Assembly (NCBI GenBank): GCA_020072585.1
Contig: JAIQGL010000017.1
Span: forward strand, 213,223 to 277,222
Direction of reading: 5' to 3'
DNA length: 64,000 bases
From: Terriglobia bacterium
GTDB lineage: Bacteria; Acidobacteriota; Terriglobia; Terriglobales; Acidobacteriaceae
The first letter of the stretch is position 1, and each line of letters begins with the position of its first letter. The position numbers were made by a program, and so were the translations under genes. Under the pieces are notes generated by a model that was not told where the DNA came from, did not search any database, and worked only from the letters and a program-made list of their open reading frames with translations. This document shows positions 8,840 through 18,505 of the stretch, piece after piece.

Positions 8840-10801
8840 TTACATCACGCTGGGTGCATCGATTCCCATCAGTTCCAGACTCTGAATCAATGCCCGGCGC
8901 ACAACCGCCGCAGTGGTCAGCAAAAAGGTCTTCTTCTCTTCGTCGGTCTCCGTGAGGATATGGTGCTTATGATAGAAATTATTGAATTGCTGGGCCAGTT
9001 GGAACGCGTACTTCGCCGCGTAAGCAGGTTCCGTGGTGGCAATGCACTGTTCTACCGTGCTTGAAAGCTGTCCAGCACGAAGCCAGAGCTCCCACAACTC
9101 ATCGTCTTCTTTCAGGAAGCGCAAGTCAGTCTGGCCGGCAAGAATATCTTCCGCGCTCAGGCCGGCCTTGCGAAAGATGTTTGTCGCGCGCACGATGGCA
9201 TACTGCGCGTATGGGCCCGTCTCGCCTTCAAAGCTAAGGGCCTCTTTGAAATCAAAAGCAATCACGGAAGTCTTGGTAAACTTCAGCATGAAGTAACGCA
9301 ACGCGCCAATCGCGATTTGCGATGCAATCCCATGCCGCTCGGATTCGGGCATCTCCTGGTGTCTTGTATCCACTTCTTTCTGCGCCGCTGCAATCAGGGA
9401 ATCGAGCAGATCATCGGCCTTTACGCCAAAGCCCTTGCGTCCGGAAACCTCAATGTAGGCGCGCTTCTGGTCTTCTTCAGAAACGTCATAACCCAGGTCC
9501 ATGGCGCAGCGCGGCGTAAGCGCCACCATCTCGTAAGAAAAATGGTGGTAGTTTTCCGCCTGCTCCGCATGGCCCAGCCCGCGGATGGCCTCAATCACGT
9601 TGTTCTGGGGATCGGCCTGACGTGAGTCAATTACGTTATAGATTGCATTTACGCCGCCAAAGTGCGGGTGATCGGGCTCGCCGCTCTCAGCGGAGATCCA
9701 AACCTGGCGGCCATCGTGATAGCGATAGAAGCGCTGGTAGCCAAAATCGCGTCCCAGCAATCCAAACTTCCACAGATGGTAAGCAATGTCTTTGCCGACA
9801 TATGTCACAGTATTGTTCGAGCGAACGATTACCTTGGCATCTTCATCGGGCCCTTTTGCACCCTCTTCCGCAGCCTTGGTGCCGGCGCGCTTCATCACCC
9901 AGCAGCCCTTGTTCTTGCCTTCGGTTTCAAAGTAGAGCACGCCCTTCTGCTTCAGCTGCTCAAAAGCCGATTCCCAGAAATGCAGATGCAGAATTTCACT
10001 CTCCTGCGGCAGGAAGTCATATTCAATGCCAAGCCGCTGCATGGTTTCCAGGTGCCGGCGAATGATGGCATTGGAGATCAGCCTGGCGATCTCGGCTGGC
10101 TCGTTGCCGCCACGCTCAATGTCGTGCAACGTTTGCAACCTTAACTTTAAGTTTTCCTTGCTTTCTTCATACCAGCGGGAGACTTGCGCATAGAGATCCC
10201 AGCAGTAGTAGTCAAACGGCTGCTTGCTGTTTCCGACGGTGATCAGAGACTCGATCTCGCTCTTCCCTTTTTTCTCCAGGTAAAGAAACCCCACCACTAC
10301 ATCCGCCACCTGGACACCGGTATTGTCGATGTAGTTCTGCACATCTACTTTTGCGCCCGCCGCTTGCAGAAGACGCACAAACGTATCGCCCAGAATGGCG
10401 TTGCGCAAGTGGCCGATATGCGCCGCCTTGTTGGGGTTGATGCTGGTGTGCTCAACCAGAATTTTTTTGCCCGTGACCGATCCTTGCCGCGCCACTCCCG
10501 CTCGCAGGAGAAGTTTCGCGGCTTCCTGGCGGTTGATGCGGGCATTGATGTAACCTGCGCCCGCAACCTCAAATTTTTCAAATCCAGGGACATGGCCCAG
10601 CCCGGCCACTATCTCCTCTGCGATCTTGCGCGGTGGTTTGCGTAGCTTCTTGGCAAGTTCAAAGCTCAGGGGGAGCGCATACTCTCCCAGCCCAACGTTG
10701 GGCGGCTGATCGACCACAATCCGTGGAAATTCAACGTCATATTGACGCTTTAACAGGTCACGAACCCGCTGGATAAGCTGCAGCTGTAATTCCAGGTACA
10801 A
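8840..10801 (-). CDS. argS: Arginyl-tRNA synthetase
   Basis: A 653-residue class I synthetase that charges tRNA-Arg. An N-terminal Add-1-type domain (about residues 1-90) recognises the tRNA. The HIGH signature is at 128-131 (NPNKAAHIGHLRN). The KMSKS site has the degenerate form found in many ArgRS (GRKGFGVKADDLLD). The C-terminal helical DALR anticodon-binding domain starts near GETGPYAQYAIVRAT, about residue 525. Length is slightly above the usual 550-600 because of insertions in the catalytic domain. It stands alone, away from the arginine operon at 34-43 kb. No T-box-like leader is evident in the 290 bases upstream. Confidence 0.96.
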   Translation of the reverse strand: MYLELQLQLIQRVRDLLKRQYDVEFPRIVVDQPPNVGLGEYALPLSFELAKKLRKPPRKIAEEIVAGLGHVPGFEKFEVAGAGYINARINRQEAAKLLLRAGVARQGSVTGKKILVEHTSINPNKAAHIGHLRNAILGDTFVRLLQAAGAKVDVQNYIDNTGVQVADVVVGFLYLEKKGKSEIESLITVGNSKQPFDYYCWDLYAQVSRWYEESKENLKLRLQTLHDIERGGNEPAEIARLISNAIIRRHLETMQRLGIEYDFLPQESEILHLHFWESAFEQLKQKGVLYFETEGKNKGCWVMKRAGTKAAEEGAKGPDEDAKVIVRSNNTVTYVGKDIAYHLWKFGLLGRDFGYQRFYRYHDGRQVWISAESGEPDHPHFGGVNAIYNVIDSRQADPQNNVIEAIRGLGHAEQAENYHHFSYEMVALTPRCAMDLGYDVSEEDQKRAYIEVSGRKGFGVKADDLLDSLIAAAQKEVDTRHQEMPESERHGIASQIAIGALRYFMLKFTKTSVIAFDFKEALSFEGETGPYAQYAIVRATNIFRKAGLSAEDILAGQTDLRFLKEDDELWELWLRAGQLSSTVEQCIATTEPAYAAKYAFQLAQQFNNFYHKHHILTETDEEKKTFLLTTAAVVRRALIQSLELMGIDAPSVM

Positions 10802-11094
10802 AGTGTCTGCCTTTTGTTTGAATGTTCTGCGGTTGGCTTATTTTCACGCCGTAAGTTGCTGACGGAAAAGGCGATTATAACAAACCATGCAGCATATCCC
10901 GGTTTGACGCCAATCTCTGCTGAACCTATGATGGAAGTTTGGGCCTGTTGCTGGCATGCCATTGGCAATCAACTCGCGCTGGTTCTTGCCAGCGTAGAGT
11001 TTTGGCCGGCAAGGGGCGGGAAAACCTGTAATGCTGTAAAGGACTTTGGAAGCCACAGTCCTTTTGTTGCTTTGAATTTGTATTCGATTTCTCC

Positions 11095-12462
11095 ATGCGC
11101 ATTGCCTACCTAGAGTGCTTTTCCGGTATCAGCGGCGATATGTTTCTGGGCGCCCTGCTGGATGCCGGAGTTCCGCCTGAGCTCTTTACCAGCACGATAA
11201 AAGCCCTGGGCGTGGACGCTCGCCTGGAAATCTCCCGTGTGGACCGCAGCGGCATCAGCGCCACCAAGCTGGACGTGATTGCAGCAGGTGAAAAAGAGCT
11301 GCCGCGAGAAGAGTTCTGGGAAAAGGAACTAAAAGCGGTACACAGCCACGAGCATGAGCACGGTAGCCACACGCATTCGCACGACCATGCCCACTCGCAC
11401 AGCCACGGAGACTCGCATTCGCACAAACACGAGCACGAACACAGTCACTCGCATGAACACGCCCCTAGCCATAGCCATTCGCATCGTGGGCTGAAGGAGA
11501 TCCGGCAGATTATCAATGCCGCAGCCATCAGCCAGTCGGCAAAAGACCGAGCCATCAGAATTTTTGAAGCGCTGGGAGCGGCAGAAGCGAAAGTCCATAA
11601 TTCAGACGTGGAGAAAATCCATTTCCATGAAGTCGGGGCGATTGACGCGATTGTGGACATCGTCTGCGCCTCAGTTGGCGCGGAAGCCCTCGGGGTGGAT
11701 GAGTGGATTTGTTCACCGCTGAACGTTGGAGGAGGAACGGTGGTCTGCGCCCACGGCACGTTTCCCATCCCTGCGCCAGCAACTCTGGAACTGCTGAAGA
11801 AGGCTCCCGTTTACTCCGGCGAAATACAGAAAGAGCTGGTTACGCCCACGGGCGCGGCGATCGTCAGCATATTGGCGTCGCGCTTCTCACGCTTCCCCAC
11901 GCTGAAAGCGGAAAAGGTCGGCTACGGCGCGGGCACACGCAACTTCAAGAACTTCCCGAACGTTTTACGGCTCACCGTGGGTGAAACGGCCGCGCTGCAT
12001 GAGTCACCATTTCCGGTGGAAGAAATCACAGTGCTTGAAGCCAACATTGATGATATGTCGCCGCAGGTCTTTGGCTACGTGATGGAAGAGGCCCTGCAAC
12101 AAGGTGCGCTGGATGTCTTTGGCACACCTGTTCAGATGAAAAAAAGCCGTCCTGGCATGCTGTTGACCGTGCTGTGCCGGAATGAAGACAGCCAGCGCCT
12201 GACCCGGCTTATTTTGGCTGAGACCACAACATTGGGCGTTCGCATCCGGCGTGAAACCAGGGCCGCGCTGGCCCGCCGGCACATGAGCGTCAGCACCAAA
12301 TGGGGCGAAGTACGCATGAAGCTCGCCAACCTGAACGGCAGTGTCAGCAACTACGCTCCTGAGTATGAAGATTGCAGCCGTATCGCTAAAGAACAGAAAG
12401 TGCCATTGAAAACCGTCATGCAGGAAGCTATTAAAGTTTATCTGGAAGCAACCAATGGATAA
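11095..12462 (+). CDS. larC: Nickel-pincer cofactor biosynthesis protein LarC with His-rich insert
   Basis: A 455-residue LarC (former DUF111). It inserts nickel into the pyridinium dithiocarboxylate nucleotide that becomes the cofactor of lactate racemase-type enzymes, using CTP. The N-terminal CFSGISGDM motif (residues 8-16) and the C-terminal region with EANIDDMSPQ are characteristic. Residues 83-130 are a histidine-rich insert with 22 His in 48 residues, a likely nickel store or chaperone loop. In Lactobacillus the protein is made by a programmed frameshift of larC1/larC2; here it is one uninterrupted frame. larA, larB and larE are not in the window. Its 3' end overlaps metG by 8 bp. Confidence 0.93.
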   Translation: MRIAYLECFSGISGDMFLGALLDAGVPPELFTSTIKALGVDARLEISRVDRSGISATKLDVIAAGEKELPREEFWEKELKAVHSHEHEHGSHTHSHDHAHSHSHGDSHSHKHEHEHSHSHEHAPSHSHSHRGLKEIRQIINAAAISQSAKDRAIRIFEALGAAEAKVHNSDVEKIHFHEVGAIDAIVDIVCASVGAEALGVDEWICSPLNVGGGTVVCAHGTFPIPAPATLELLKKAPVYSGEIQKELVTPTGAAIVSILASRFSRFPTLKAEKVGYGAGTRNFKNFPNVLRLTVGETAALHESPFPVEEITVLEANIDDMSPQVFGYVMEEALQQGALDVFGTPVQMKKSRPGMLLTVLCRNEDSQRLTRLILAETTTLGVRIRRETRAALARRHMSVSTKWGEVRMKLANLNGSVSNYAPEYEDCSRIAKEQKVPLKTVMQEAIKVYLEATNG

Positions 12463-14530
12463 GGGCAGCCAAAAGTTTTACATTACGACGCCCATTTACT
12501 ACGTAAACGCGCGTCCGCACGTGGGACACGCCTATACCACGCTGGTGTGTGACGCGATTGCGCGCCGCAAGCGCATGCTGGGCTTTGATACCTACTTCCT
12601 CACCGGCACGGATGAGCATGGCCAGAAGATTGAGCGCTCCGCCGTGGCCGCCGGAATGACGCCCAAGCAGTTCGCCGACGAGGTTTCAGGGTTGTTCCGC
12701 TCACTGTTTGAGAAAATGAACATCTCAAACGACGATTTCATACGCACGACCGAGTCACGCCATAAAGCGGGCGCGCAGGAGCTGTTCCGCCGCCTGCAGG
12801 CGAACGGACACATTTACAAGGGCAAATACACTGGCCAGTACTGCGTTTTTGACGAGCTGTATGTCGACGCCGCGGGCCCCGGCGCCCCCTGCCCGGAGTG
12901 CGGGCGGCCCACCGAAACGGTCAGCGAAGAGAATTACTACTTTAAGCTTTCCGCCTTTGCTGACCAGTTGCTGGCGCACTACCAGCAGAATCCTGGATTC
13001 ATCCGCCCGGAAACCCGTCGCAATGAGGTGATTGCCTTCGTCAAGAGCGGCCTGCGCGATCTCTCCATCAGCCGCAGCACCTTCAAGTGGGGGATTCCCG
13101 TCCCCGGCGATCCCAAGCACGTGATGTATGTGTGGCTGGACGCGCTGATCAATTACTGCTCCGCGATCGGCCTGGGATCAAAAGACGAAGCGGAGCAGAA
13201 AAAATTCGAGCATTACTGGCCGGCGGATGTGCACATGATCGGCAAGGAGATCATTCGTTTTCACTGCGTCTATTGGCCTGCCTTCCTCATGGCCGCCGGC
13301 CTTCCGCTGCCGCGCTCCGTGGTGGCGCATGGCTGGCTGTTGTTCGAGGAAAACAAGATGTCAAAATCGCGCGGCAACATTGTGCGCGCGGAAACCGTTA
13401 TCGACGTAATGGGCAATGACGCATTGCGTTACTTCCTGCTGCGCGAAGTCGTATTTGGGCATGACGGCTCCTTCAGCTTTGATGCCCTGGTACAGCGCTA
13501 TAACTCTGATCTGGCCAATGATCTAGGCAATCTCTCCAGTCGTACGCTGACCATGATCAACCGTTATTTCAACGGCTCTGTTCCTTATCCTTCGCCGACT
13601 GTGGCGCGCAAAGCCACCGACGACGTGATTAAAGAGCACGCACTGAAGGTGATCCAGGAGTTTGGTGAACTGTTCGACGATTTCCAGTTCTCCCGTGCTC
13701 TGGAAACCGCGTGGAGCCTGGTTGGCGATGTCAATAAGTATCTGGTCGACGAAGAACCGTGGATTGTGGCCGAGAAAGAAGGCGAGGAAAATAAAGCCCG
13801 CCTGGCGACGATCCTATATACGGCGGCAGAGGCGCTACGGATCGTTACCGCGCTGGCGCATCCGATGCTGCCGGAATCCACGGCAAAAATCTGGAACCAG
13901 CTTGGGCTGGGCGAGATCAGCAAGTTCAACCTGGCTGAACTGAAGTGGGCGCAATTACCGTTAGGCGGCAAACTAGGCAAAGTGGAACCGGTATTTCCTC
14001 GCGCCGACAAAACTTCAATCGAGAGGATGCAACAAATGGAACAGGAGCGAGCAGCACAGGCTGCCTCCACCGCAACGTCATCAGCCGCGACTGCGCCCGC
14101 TCAGGCAGGACAACCGGCGACACAGGCCGCCCACGGCCCAACGGATGCCGCGCCACCGGCCAAAGCTGCACCGCCTGTTCAAGCCGCAGCTGTTGCTGAC
14201 GGAAAAATCTCCATTGACGACTTTATGAAAGTGGAGTTGCGAGTCGGCATGGTGAAAGTGGCGGAAAAAGTAAAGGGCGCGGACAAATTGCTGCGCCTGG
14301 AAGTGGACATAGGCACGGAAGTCCGCCAGCTGGTCGCCGGAATCGCCCTGGCGTATAAGCCGGAAGACCTGATTGGACGCAAAGTCGTCATCGTCGCCAA
14401 CCTTCAGCCGCGCAAACTGCGCGGACTGGAATCCAACGGCATGATCGTGGCTGCGTCCGTTGGCGAAGACGGCAAACCGGTGCTGGCGGGATTTCTGGAA
14501 GATGTACCCATCGGAGCCAAGCTGAAATAA
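12455..14530 (+). CDS. metG: Methionyl-tRNA synthetase with C-terminal tRNA-binding domain
   Basis: A 691-residue class I synthetase that charges initiator and elongator tRNA-Met. The HIGH motif appears as HVGH at 22-25 and KMSKS at 301-305. A knuckle-like insert holds Cys130, Cys146 and Cys149. After the helical anticodon-binding domain comes an Ala/Pro-rich low-complexity linker (about 530-575). An EMAP-II/Trbp111-like domain (about 578-691) follows, which dimerises the enzyme and binds the tRNA elbow. The start overlaps the larC stop region by 8 bp, so the two are probably cotranscribed; a functional link is not obvious. Length is normal for the type with a fused C-terminal domain. Confidence 0.96.
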   Translation: MDKGSQKFYITTPIYYVNARPHVGHAYTTLVCDAIARRKRMLGFDTYFLTGTDEHGQKIERSAVAAGMTPKQFADEVSGLFRSLFEKMNISNDDFIRTTESRHKAGAQELFRRLQANGHIYKGKYTGQYCVFDELYVDAAGPGAPCPECGRPTETVSEENYYFKLSAFADQLLAHYQQNPGFIRPETRRNEVIAFVKSGLRDLSISRSTFKWGIPVPGDPKHVMYVWLDALINYCSAIGLGSKDEAEQKKFEHYWPADVHMIGKEIIRFHCVYWPAFLMAAGLPLPRSVVAHGWLLFEENKMSKSRGNIVRAETVIDVMGNDALRYFLLREVVFGHDGSFSFDALVQRYNSDLANDLGNLSSRTLTMINRYFNGSVPYPSPTVARKATDDVIKEHALKVIQEFGELFDDFQFSRALETAWSLVGDVNKYLVDEEPWIVAEKEGEENKARLATILYTAAEALRIVTALAHPMLPESTAKIWNQLGLGEISKFNLAELKWAQLPLGGKLGKVEPVFPRADKTSIERMQQMEQERAAQAASTATSSAATAPAQAGQPATQAAHGPTDAAPPAKAAPPVQAAAVADGKISIDDFMKVELRVGMVKVAEKVKGADKLLRLEVDIGTEVRQLVAGIALAYKPEDLIGRKVVIVANLQPRKLRGLESNGMIVAASVGEDGKPVLAGFLEDVPIGAKLK

Positions 14531-14622
14531 CTGCTCTTACCCGAGGAATCGTTATGGCTTGATAGTTCGGGCCAGCGTCTCCACCATTCATCTTCGTCGG
14601 CACTTCTGTTATCTTGGCGAGC

Positions 14623-15666
14623 ATGCGGATTGCATGGATTCACCTGCGGTTTGCGTTTCTGGGCACGATTTTCCTGATCGGGTCATTGCCAAAGACCGCG
14701 GGCGCACTCGACCCGATGGCACTTTACCTCCCGGATCAAAACCAGACAGATCAAATCATTGTTCCCGATGGCACGCAGATTGAGCTGCGTTTTGCGCAAG
14801 ACGTTTGGGGGCAGGCGGTCAAGAAATCCGCTCTTCCGGTCCAGGTTGCCGGCCAAGTCCAGCCCGGCGATACAGTGCATCTGGTTTCCGTGGCCGATGT
14901 CCGGATTGGCGCGCGGGTCGTTATTGCCAAGGGCGCACTGGCGCAGGCCACGGTTGTCGACGTTGTCGCGCCGATCATGTATGAAAGGCAACAGGCGTCA
15001 GAGACAGGATTATTTCTCCGTCTTGACTGGCTAAAGAGCATTAATGGCGCAGAGATTCCGCTTCGCGCCTTCAAGAAAGGCGCTTCGGGCCGCTTTCATG
15101 TAAAGGTTGTCTCTGACGGCAAGCGAGCAAAGGTGTTCCCCGACAAGATCACCCCGTTTCTTTCCAAAATGGCCACATCCAACGATGAAGACGATGCTGG
15201 ACACCGTATCGCCCAACGCGGTATCCAAAAAACAGATGGGCCCAAAAACTGGATTCCGGCGGGAACCACGATTACAAGCTTTGTCCAGGGAGCGTTTCCG
15301 CTGAATGCCGCCGAGGTGGAGCAAGCCCAGGCACAACTTCCCAAGTTGAATTCCGGAGCTATGCTGTCCATCTATCGAAGTCAGGACCATAAGTCGGTCC
15401 AGCGCGCCGTCTCCTGCGACAGCCAGGAACCAACACAGATCGGAGAGCGGCAGTATGTTGTGTTGGCGCTCGCAGCCGGACAACACAGCTGCCAAGTGGA
15501 CAAGGAAGAACCACTGGTCATCAATGTTCGCGCCGGAGATGAGGTTTTCGCCCATCTGCACCCGCGGACACTGGGTGGAGGATGGACCCTCAAACTGGTC
15601 TCTACGTCGGAAGGCGAGGCGGGCGTGGCCGCCGCTGAACTGGTTTCAGCGGTAACACCACGATAA
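14623..15666 (+). CDS. Secreted protein of unknown function
   Basis: A protein of 347 residues with an N-terminal signal peptide (about 1-28, FAFLGTIFLIGSLPKTAGA). The mature part has beta-rich stretches with PDGTQIELRFAQD and LPVQVAGQVQPGDTVHLVS. These resemble the 'conserved hypothetical' envelope proteins of Acidobacteria that describe regulated surface or polymer-binding domains, but I cannot name a family. A TTG nine bases upstream is also in frame; ATG 14623 is preferred because it begins directly at the basic n-region of the signal peptide. It follows metG by 92 bp and is transcribed in the same direction. Function unknown. Confidence 0.65.
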   Translation: MRIAWIHLRFAFLGTIFLIGSLPKTAGALDPMALYLPDQNQTDQIIVPDGTQIELRFAQDVWGQAVKKSALPVQVAGQVQPGDTVHLVSVADVRIGARVVIAKGALAQATVVDVVAPIMYERQQASETGLFLRLDWLKSINGAEIPLRAFKKGASGRFHVKVVSDGKRAKVFPDKITPFLSKMATSNDEDDAGHRIAQRGIQKTDGPKNWIPAGTTITSFVQGAFPLNAAEVEQAQAQLPKLNSGAMLSIYRSQDHKSVQRAVSCDSQEPTQIGERQYVVLALAAGQHSCQVDKEEPLVINVRAGDEVFAHLHPRTLGGGWTLKLVSTSEGEAGVAAAELVSAVTPR

Positions 15667-15720
15667 CGCAACTAATCGTTGCGGAGCTCCCATTAAGTTT
15701 GGCAGCCTAAATGTTGTTTC

Positions 15721-16827
15721 CTAGCGGCCGGCATGATCGCGTAGCTCGTGAATCCGTGCCGCGAGCGATTGCGCCTCCGCCGTCAGATTGCCGGAAAGAG
15801 CGGCGGCAGCCTGCATCTCACGCTCAGCGTCCTCGAGTTGGGACATCTGCAGATAAGCTTTTGCCAGGTAAAAATGCGCAGACTGCGTGAACGATGAGGC
15901 CGGCGCAGCCAGCACCTCTTTCAGCGGGGCCACAGACTCCGAAGGATGCCCTTGCAACAACCGGCAAACGCCCAGATAAAAATTGGCTGGGACCGCCCTA
16001 GGTTGACTTTGGACGGTTTTCTCCAGCAGGTGGGCTGCGTCCTCGTAGTGGCCTTCAACGTAAGCCAGCATGGCCTGTTGGAAAAAAGCACGGCCTGGCC
16101 CTGTCATGGAAGAAAAGGATGACGATGGTTTTGCGCCCGGCTCAGTTCCCGGCCCGGTAGAACCGCCGGGCTGGTTAAAGGTGTAGGGCGGCGCTTGCAC
16201 GGCGGCCAGACGATAGAGTTCCACGGCGCCTTCTTCACTCATTCCCGGAGAAGCTGGCTCTTTCCGCGCGTTGCTAGGCGTGGAACTGGGGACAGGAGTT
16301 GGGTGGCTTGTAGCAACCTGCGTCTCGGGCATTACCTTTGGCCCCTCCGCTTCCCGACTGTCGCGACCCGGTTTTATTTCTGGCCGTGGGTTTTTCTTTT
16401 CTGCTCTCTGTGCCGGATGGTCTGAAGCATGCTGCTCGCTTCCAGCTTCATTCCGGGGTCTAGGCGCAACCGGCGTGTTTGGAGGAACCTCCGTTGGAGT
16501 GTTGGCAGTTTGTGCCGGCTTGCGGCTGCTCTGGCGAAACAGATAGACCCCTGCTGCTACCAGGATAAGGACCGCAGCGGCAATCCCAACGCGGCCCCAG
16601 CCAGAGGTCCAAAACTTTCTTGCCGCAGCCCCAGGGGCTTCTTGCGGGACAGTCGCAAGGCCGGCACGGATAGTCTTCAGCGTTTCCGCATGTGCCAGAC
16701 AGTGCGGACAACTCAGAAGATGTATCTCAAGATCGTCCTGCAAAGCAGGGTCAAGCCGGCCGTTCAGGTACTTTTCCACGAGTTCGCCATCTGCTATACG
16801 CTGGCAATCCATTGTCTCCCGCAACAT
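15721..16827 (-). CDS. Zinc-finger anti-sigma factor fused to TPR domain
   Basis: A 368-residue membrane protein. Residues 1-60 form a zf-HC2 anti-sigma domain (Cys8 and the H-x3-C-x2-C motif HLLSCPHC). One membrane helix follows at about 78-97 (VGIAAAVLILVAAGVYLF), then a Pro/Ser/Thr-rich spacer to about 210. A C-terminal TPR-like region (about 235-368) has helix pairs such as YEDAAHLLEKTVQSQPRAVPANFYLG. The start follows an AAGGA ribosome site and lies 23 bp downstream of the ECF sigma gene, so it very likely restrains that sigma factor. The TPR part outside the membrane may sense envelope proteins. The sensor role is inferred. Confidence 0.8.
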   Translation of the reverse strand: MLRETMDCQRIADGELVEKYLNGRLDPALQDDLEIHLLSCPHCLAHAETLKTIRAGLATVPQEAPGAAARKFWTSGWGRVGIAAAVLILVAAGVYLFRQSSRKPAQTANTPTEVPPNTPVAPRPRNEAGSEQHASDHPAQRAEKKNPRPEIKPGRDSREAEGPKVMPETQVATSHPTPVPSSTPSNARKEPASPGMSEEGAVELYRLAAVQAPPYTFNQPGGSTGPGTEPGAKPSSSFSSMTGPGRAFFQQAMLAYVEGHYEDAAHLLEKTVQSQPRAVPANFYLGVCRLLQGHPSESVAPLKEVLAAPASSFTQSAHFYLAKAYLQMSQLEDAEREMQAAAALSGNLTAEAQSLAARIHELRDHAGR

Positions 16828-16850
16828 AATTCCTTCCCATCCCTGTGTGG

Positions 16851-17435
16851 TTACTGAGGCCGCTTGTGTGACAGGCCGGCGAGCTTTTCCGCAATTTTTT
16901 TTACCAGTCTCGATTTTCGCGCTCGCACTGCGTCATGGGATAGATTCAGCCGTCGCGCAATGTCCGCCAAAGAGTGCCCCTCCAGCAGTGACCAGACCAG
17001 GAGTTTCCGGTCCAGCGGCGCGCACGAGTCGAGTTCACGGTGCAGAAGCCGTTGCCTCTCCGCGAGTTCCAGATCGTCAACAAGATCGCCGCCGCGCAGT
17101 TCCGCGTCGGGAAGGTCACACTCTGCGCGGTGCGCACGCGAGCGGAGAAAGTTGTTAATGAGATTGCGCGCCGTGCCTTGCACAAAGGCCGGGAGCTTTT
17201 CCGCGTCACGCAACTGGCCTGCACGCACGGCTGCCAGGACCGCAAGAAAGACGTCCTGCGTAAGATCGCGGGCTGCCTCAGAATCGCGCGTCCGCACGGT
17301 GGCAATCAGGAAGATGCCTCGGGAATAGGCGGCATATAGTTCCGCTTCAGCGGCGGTGTCACCCGCTCGAATCCGTTCCACCAATAACGCGTGGTTGGCT
17401 GTTGCCGCCGATTCCGTATTGGCCTCCCTTTCCAT
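16851..17435 (-). CDS. ECF-family RNA polymerase sigma factor
   Basis: A 194-residue sigma-70 family protein with regions 2 and 4. Region 2 includes EAELYAAYSRGIFLIA and RDLTQDVFLAVLAAV; region 4 includes the helix-turn-helix LLEGHSLADIARRLNLSHDAVRARKSRL. The frame is open about 120 bases further upstream, but that extension is Trp/Cys-rich and unlike any sigma N-terminus, so ATG 17435 is chosen; its ribosome site (GGAG) is close. It is followed by its probable anti-sigma factor. Promoter specificity cannot be read from sequence. The strongly divergent outer-membrane barrel gene at 17629 is a possible target. Confidence 0.85.
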   Translation of the reverse strand: MEREANTESAATANHALLVERIRAGDTAAEAELYAAYSRGIFLIATVRTRDSEAARDLTQDVFLAVLAAVRAGQLRDAEKLPAFVQGTARNLINNFLRSRAHRAECDLPDAELRGGDLVDDLELAERQRLLHRELDSCAPLDRKLLVWSLLEGHSLADIARRLNLSHDAVRARKSRLVKKIAEKLAGLSHKRPQ

Positions 17436-17628
17436 GACTCCGGACAATCCTGGATGGCAAATGCAATAACAACGCTGCCAGTTGTTGCGGGACCAAGGCC
17501 ACTGCGGCCTGAAAATTTTCTTGCCGCTCCATGTCACACTTCGCCCGCTTGCGCCCACAGATTACAGAACAGCGGGCCGCCCGGGCAACGGCTGCCCCCT
17601 GATTCTACTTTTATCAGGAGAACAAAGC

Positions 17629-18312
17629 ATGAACCAAAGATTCAAAGCAGTGCTGGTGGCGGCAGCGTTGTTTTCAACCATAGCCGGGCCCGCTTCCAGG
17701 GCCTGGGCACAAGGTGTTGGGTCAAGGTCAGAGATCAGCGCCGGATACACCTACGCCAGCGTGGACCAAAACGTGGGATTCGGCAGCAGCGGCCGCCTGA
17801 ATTCCAATGGCTGGAATACAGCATTCACAATCGGGGCACGCCCGTCCTTTGGCTGGGAATTCAACTTCGCCAATGTCAGGCATTCGGAATCCGGCGACGC
17901 CGTGGTAGGCGGAATCGGCGCCGTACAGGCAAAAGCTTCGGAACAGCTGAATACTTTTGTGACTGGACCACGATTCATTCTGGATCGGGGCCCGGCAAGA
18001 CCATTCTTTCATGCACTCTTCGGTATCGATCATGAGAGCCTGTCTGTTTCGACTTCATCCGCCACTACGTCCGACAGTGAAAGCATCAGCGACAATTCTT
18101 TTGCCGCCGTGCTGGGCGGTGGTCTGGTAATCCCTTTGAGCAGGCACATGGGCTTGATCACGGAAGGTGACTACTTGCTCACACGCCACGGAATTCCGAA
18201 TGATATTGCTATTTTGGCAGGGATTCCATCATCCAGCGCAACTCAGCATAATTTTCGCGTGACAGCCGGAATCGTTTTCCGCCTTGGTTCCGGGTTTGAA
18301 AGGTCGAAATGA
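17629..18312 (+). CDS. Outer-membrane beta-barrel protein
   Basis: A 227-residue protein with a signal peptide (1-27, ending RAWAQ) and then alternating amphipathic strands typical of small 8-strand barrels: SEISAGYTYASVD, NGWNTAFTIGARPSFGWEFNF, LNTFVTGPRFIL. The last residues (NFRVTAGIVFRLGSGFERSK) look like a closing strand. Family: OmpA/porin-like 'outer membrane beta-barrel' domain. The ATG has a perfect AGGAG site at 17616-17620, eight bases upstream; an in-frame region before it lacks one. It is transcribed divergently from the ECF sigma/anti-sigma pair and may be controlled by it (inference). A terminator-like hairpin follows at 18382. Confidence 0.8.
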   Translation: MNQRFKAVLVAAALFSTIAGPASRAWAQGVGSRSEISAGYTYASVDQNVGFGSSGRLNSNGWNTAFTIGARPSFGWEFNFANVRHSESGDAVVGGIGAVQAKASEQLNTFVTGPRFILDRGPARPFFHALFGIDHESLSVSTSSATTSDSESISDNSFAAVLGGGLVIPLSRHMGLITEGDYLLTRHGIPNDIAILAGIPSSSATQHNFRVTAGIVFRLGSGFERSK

Positions 18313-18381
18313 TCGTTCAACATGCTATATGGCCACGCGATAAATGCGCTGTCCAGCAATAACGGATAAGTGCACCGCGCG

Positions 18382-18412
18382 CCGCCTGCAACTACATCGG
18401 GGTTGCAGGCGG
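18382..18412 (+). terminator. Probable terminator after barrel protein gene
   Basis: Perfect 11-bp stem CCGCCTGCAAC (18382-18392) with GTTGCAGGCGG (18402-18412), 9-base loop, followed by a short TTTT at 18418. It lies 70 bp after the barrel gene stop. Confidence 0.55.
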
Positions 18413-18505
18413 AACGCTTTTGGGGAACTCGACCTGTGTGCTGCATCCACGGTGCAGCTGACACTCGAGAGTAACCCGGCAGACGCGATAACATAGACGT
18501 CAGCC

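Noticed and set aside
10802..11094. Possible riboswitch or T-box between argS and larC
   Set aside because: No T-box-like TGG region, antiterminator or terminator could be found by eye.
11340..11490. Tandem repeat or CRISPR-like array
   Set aside because: The periodicity comes from His/Ser/Glu codons inside larC; no repeat-spacer structure.
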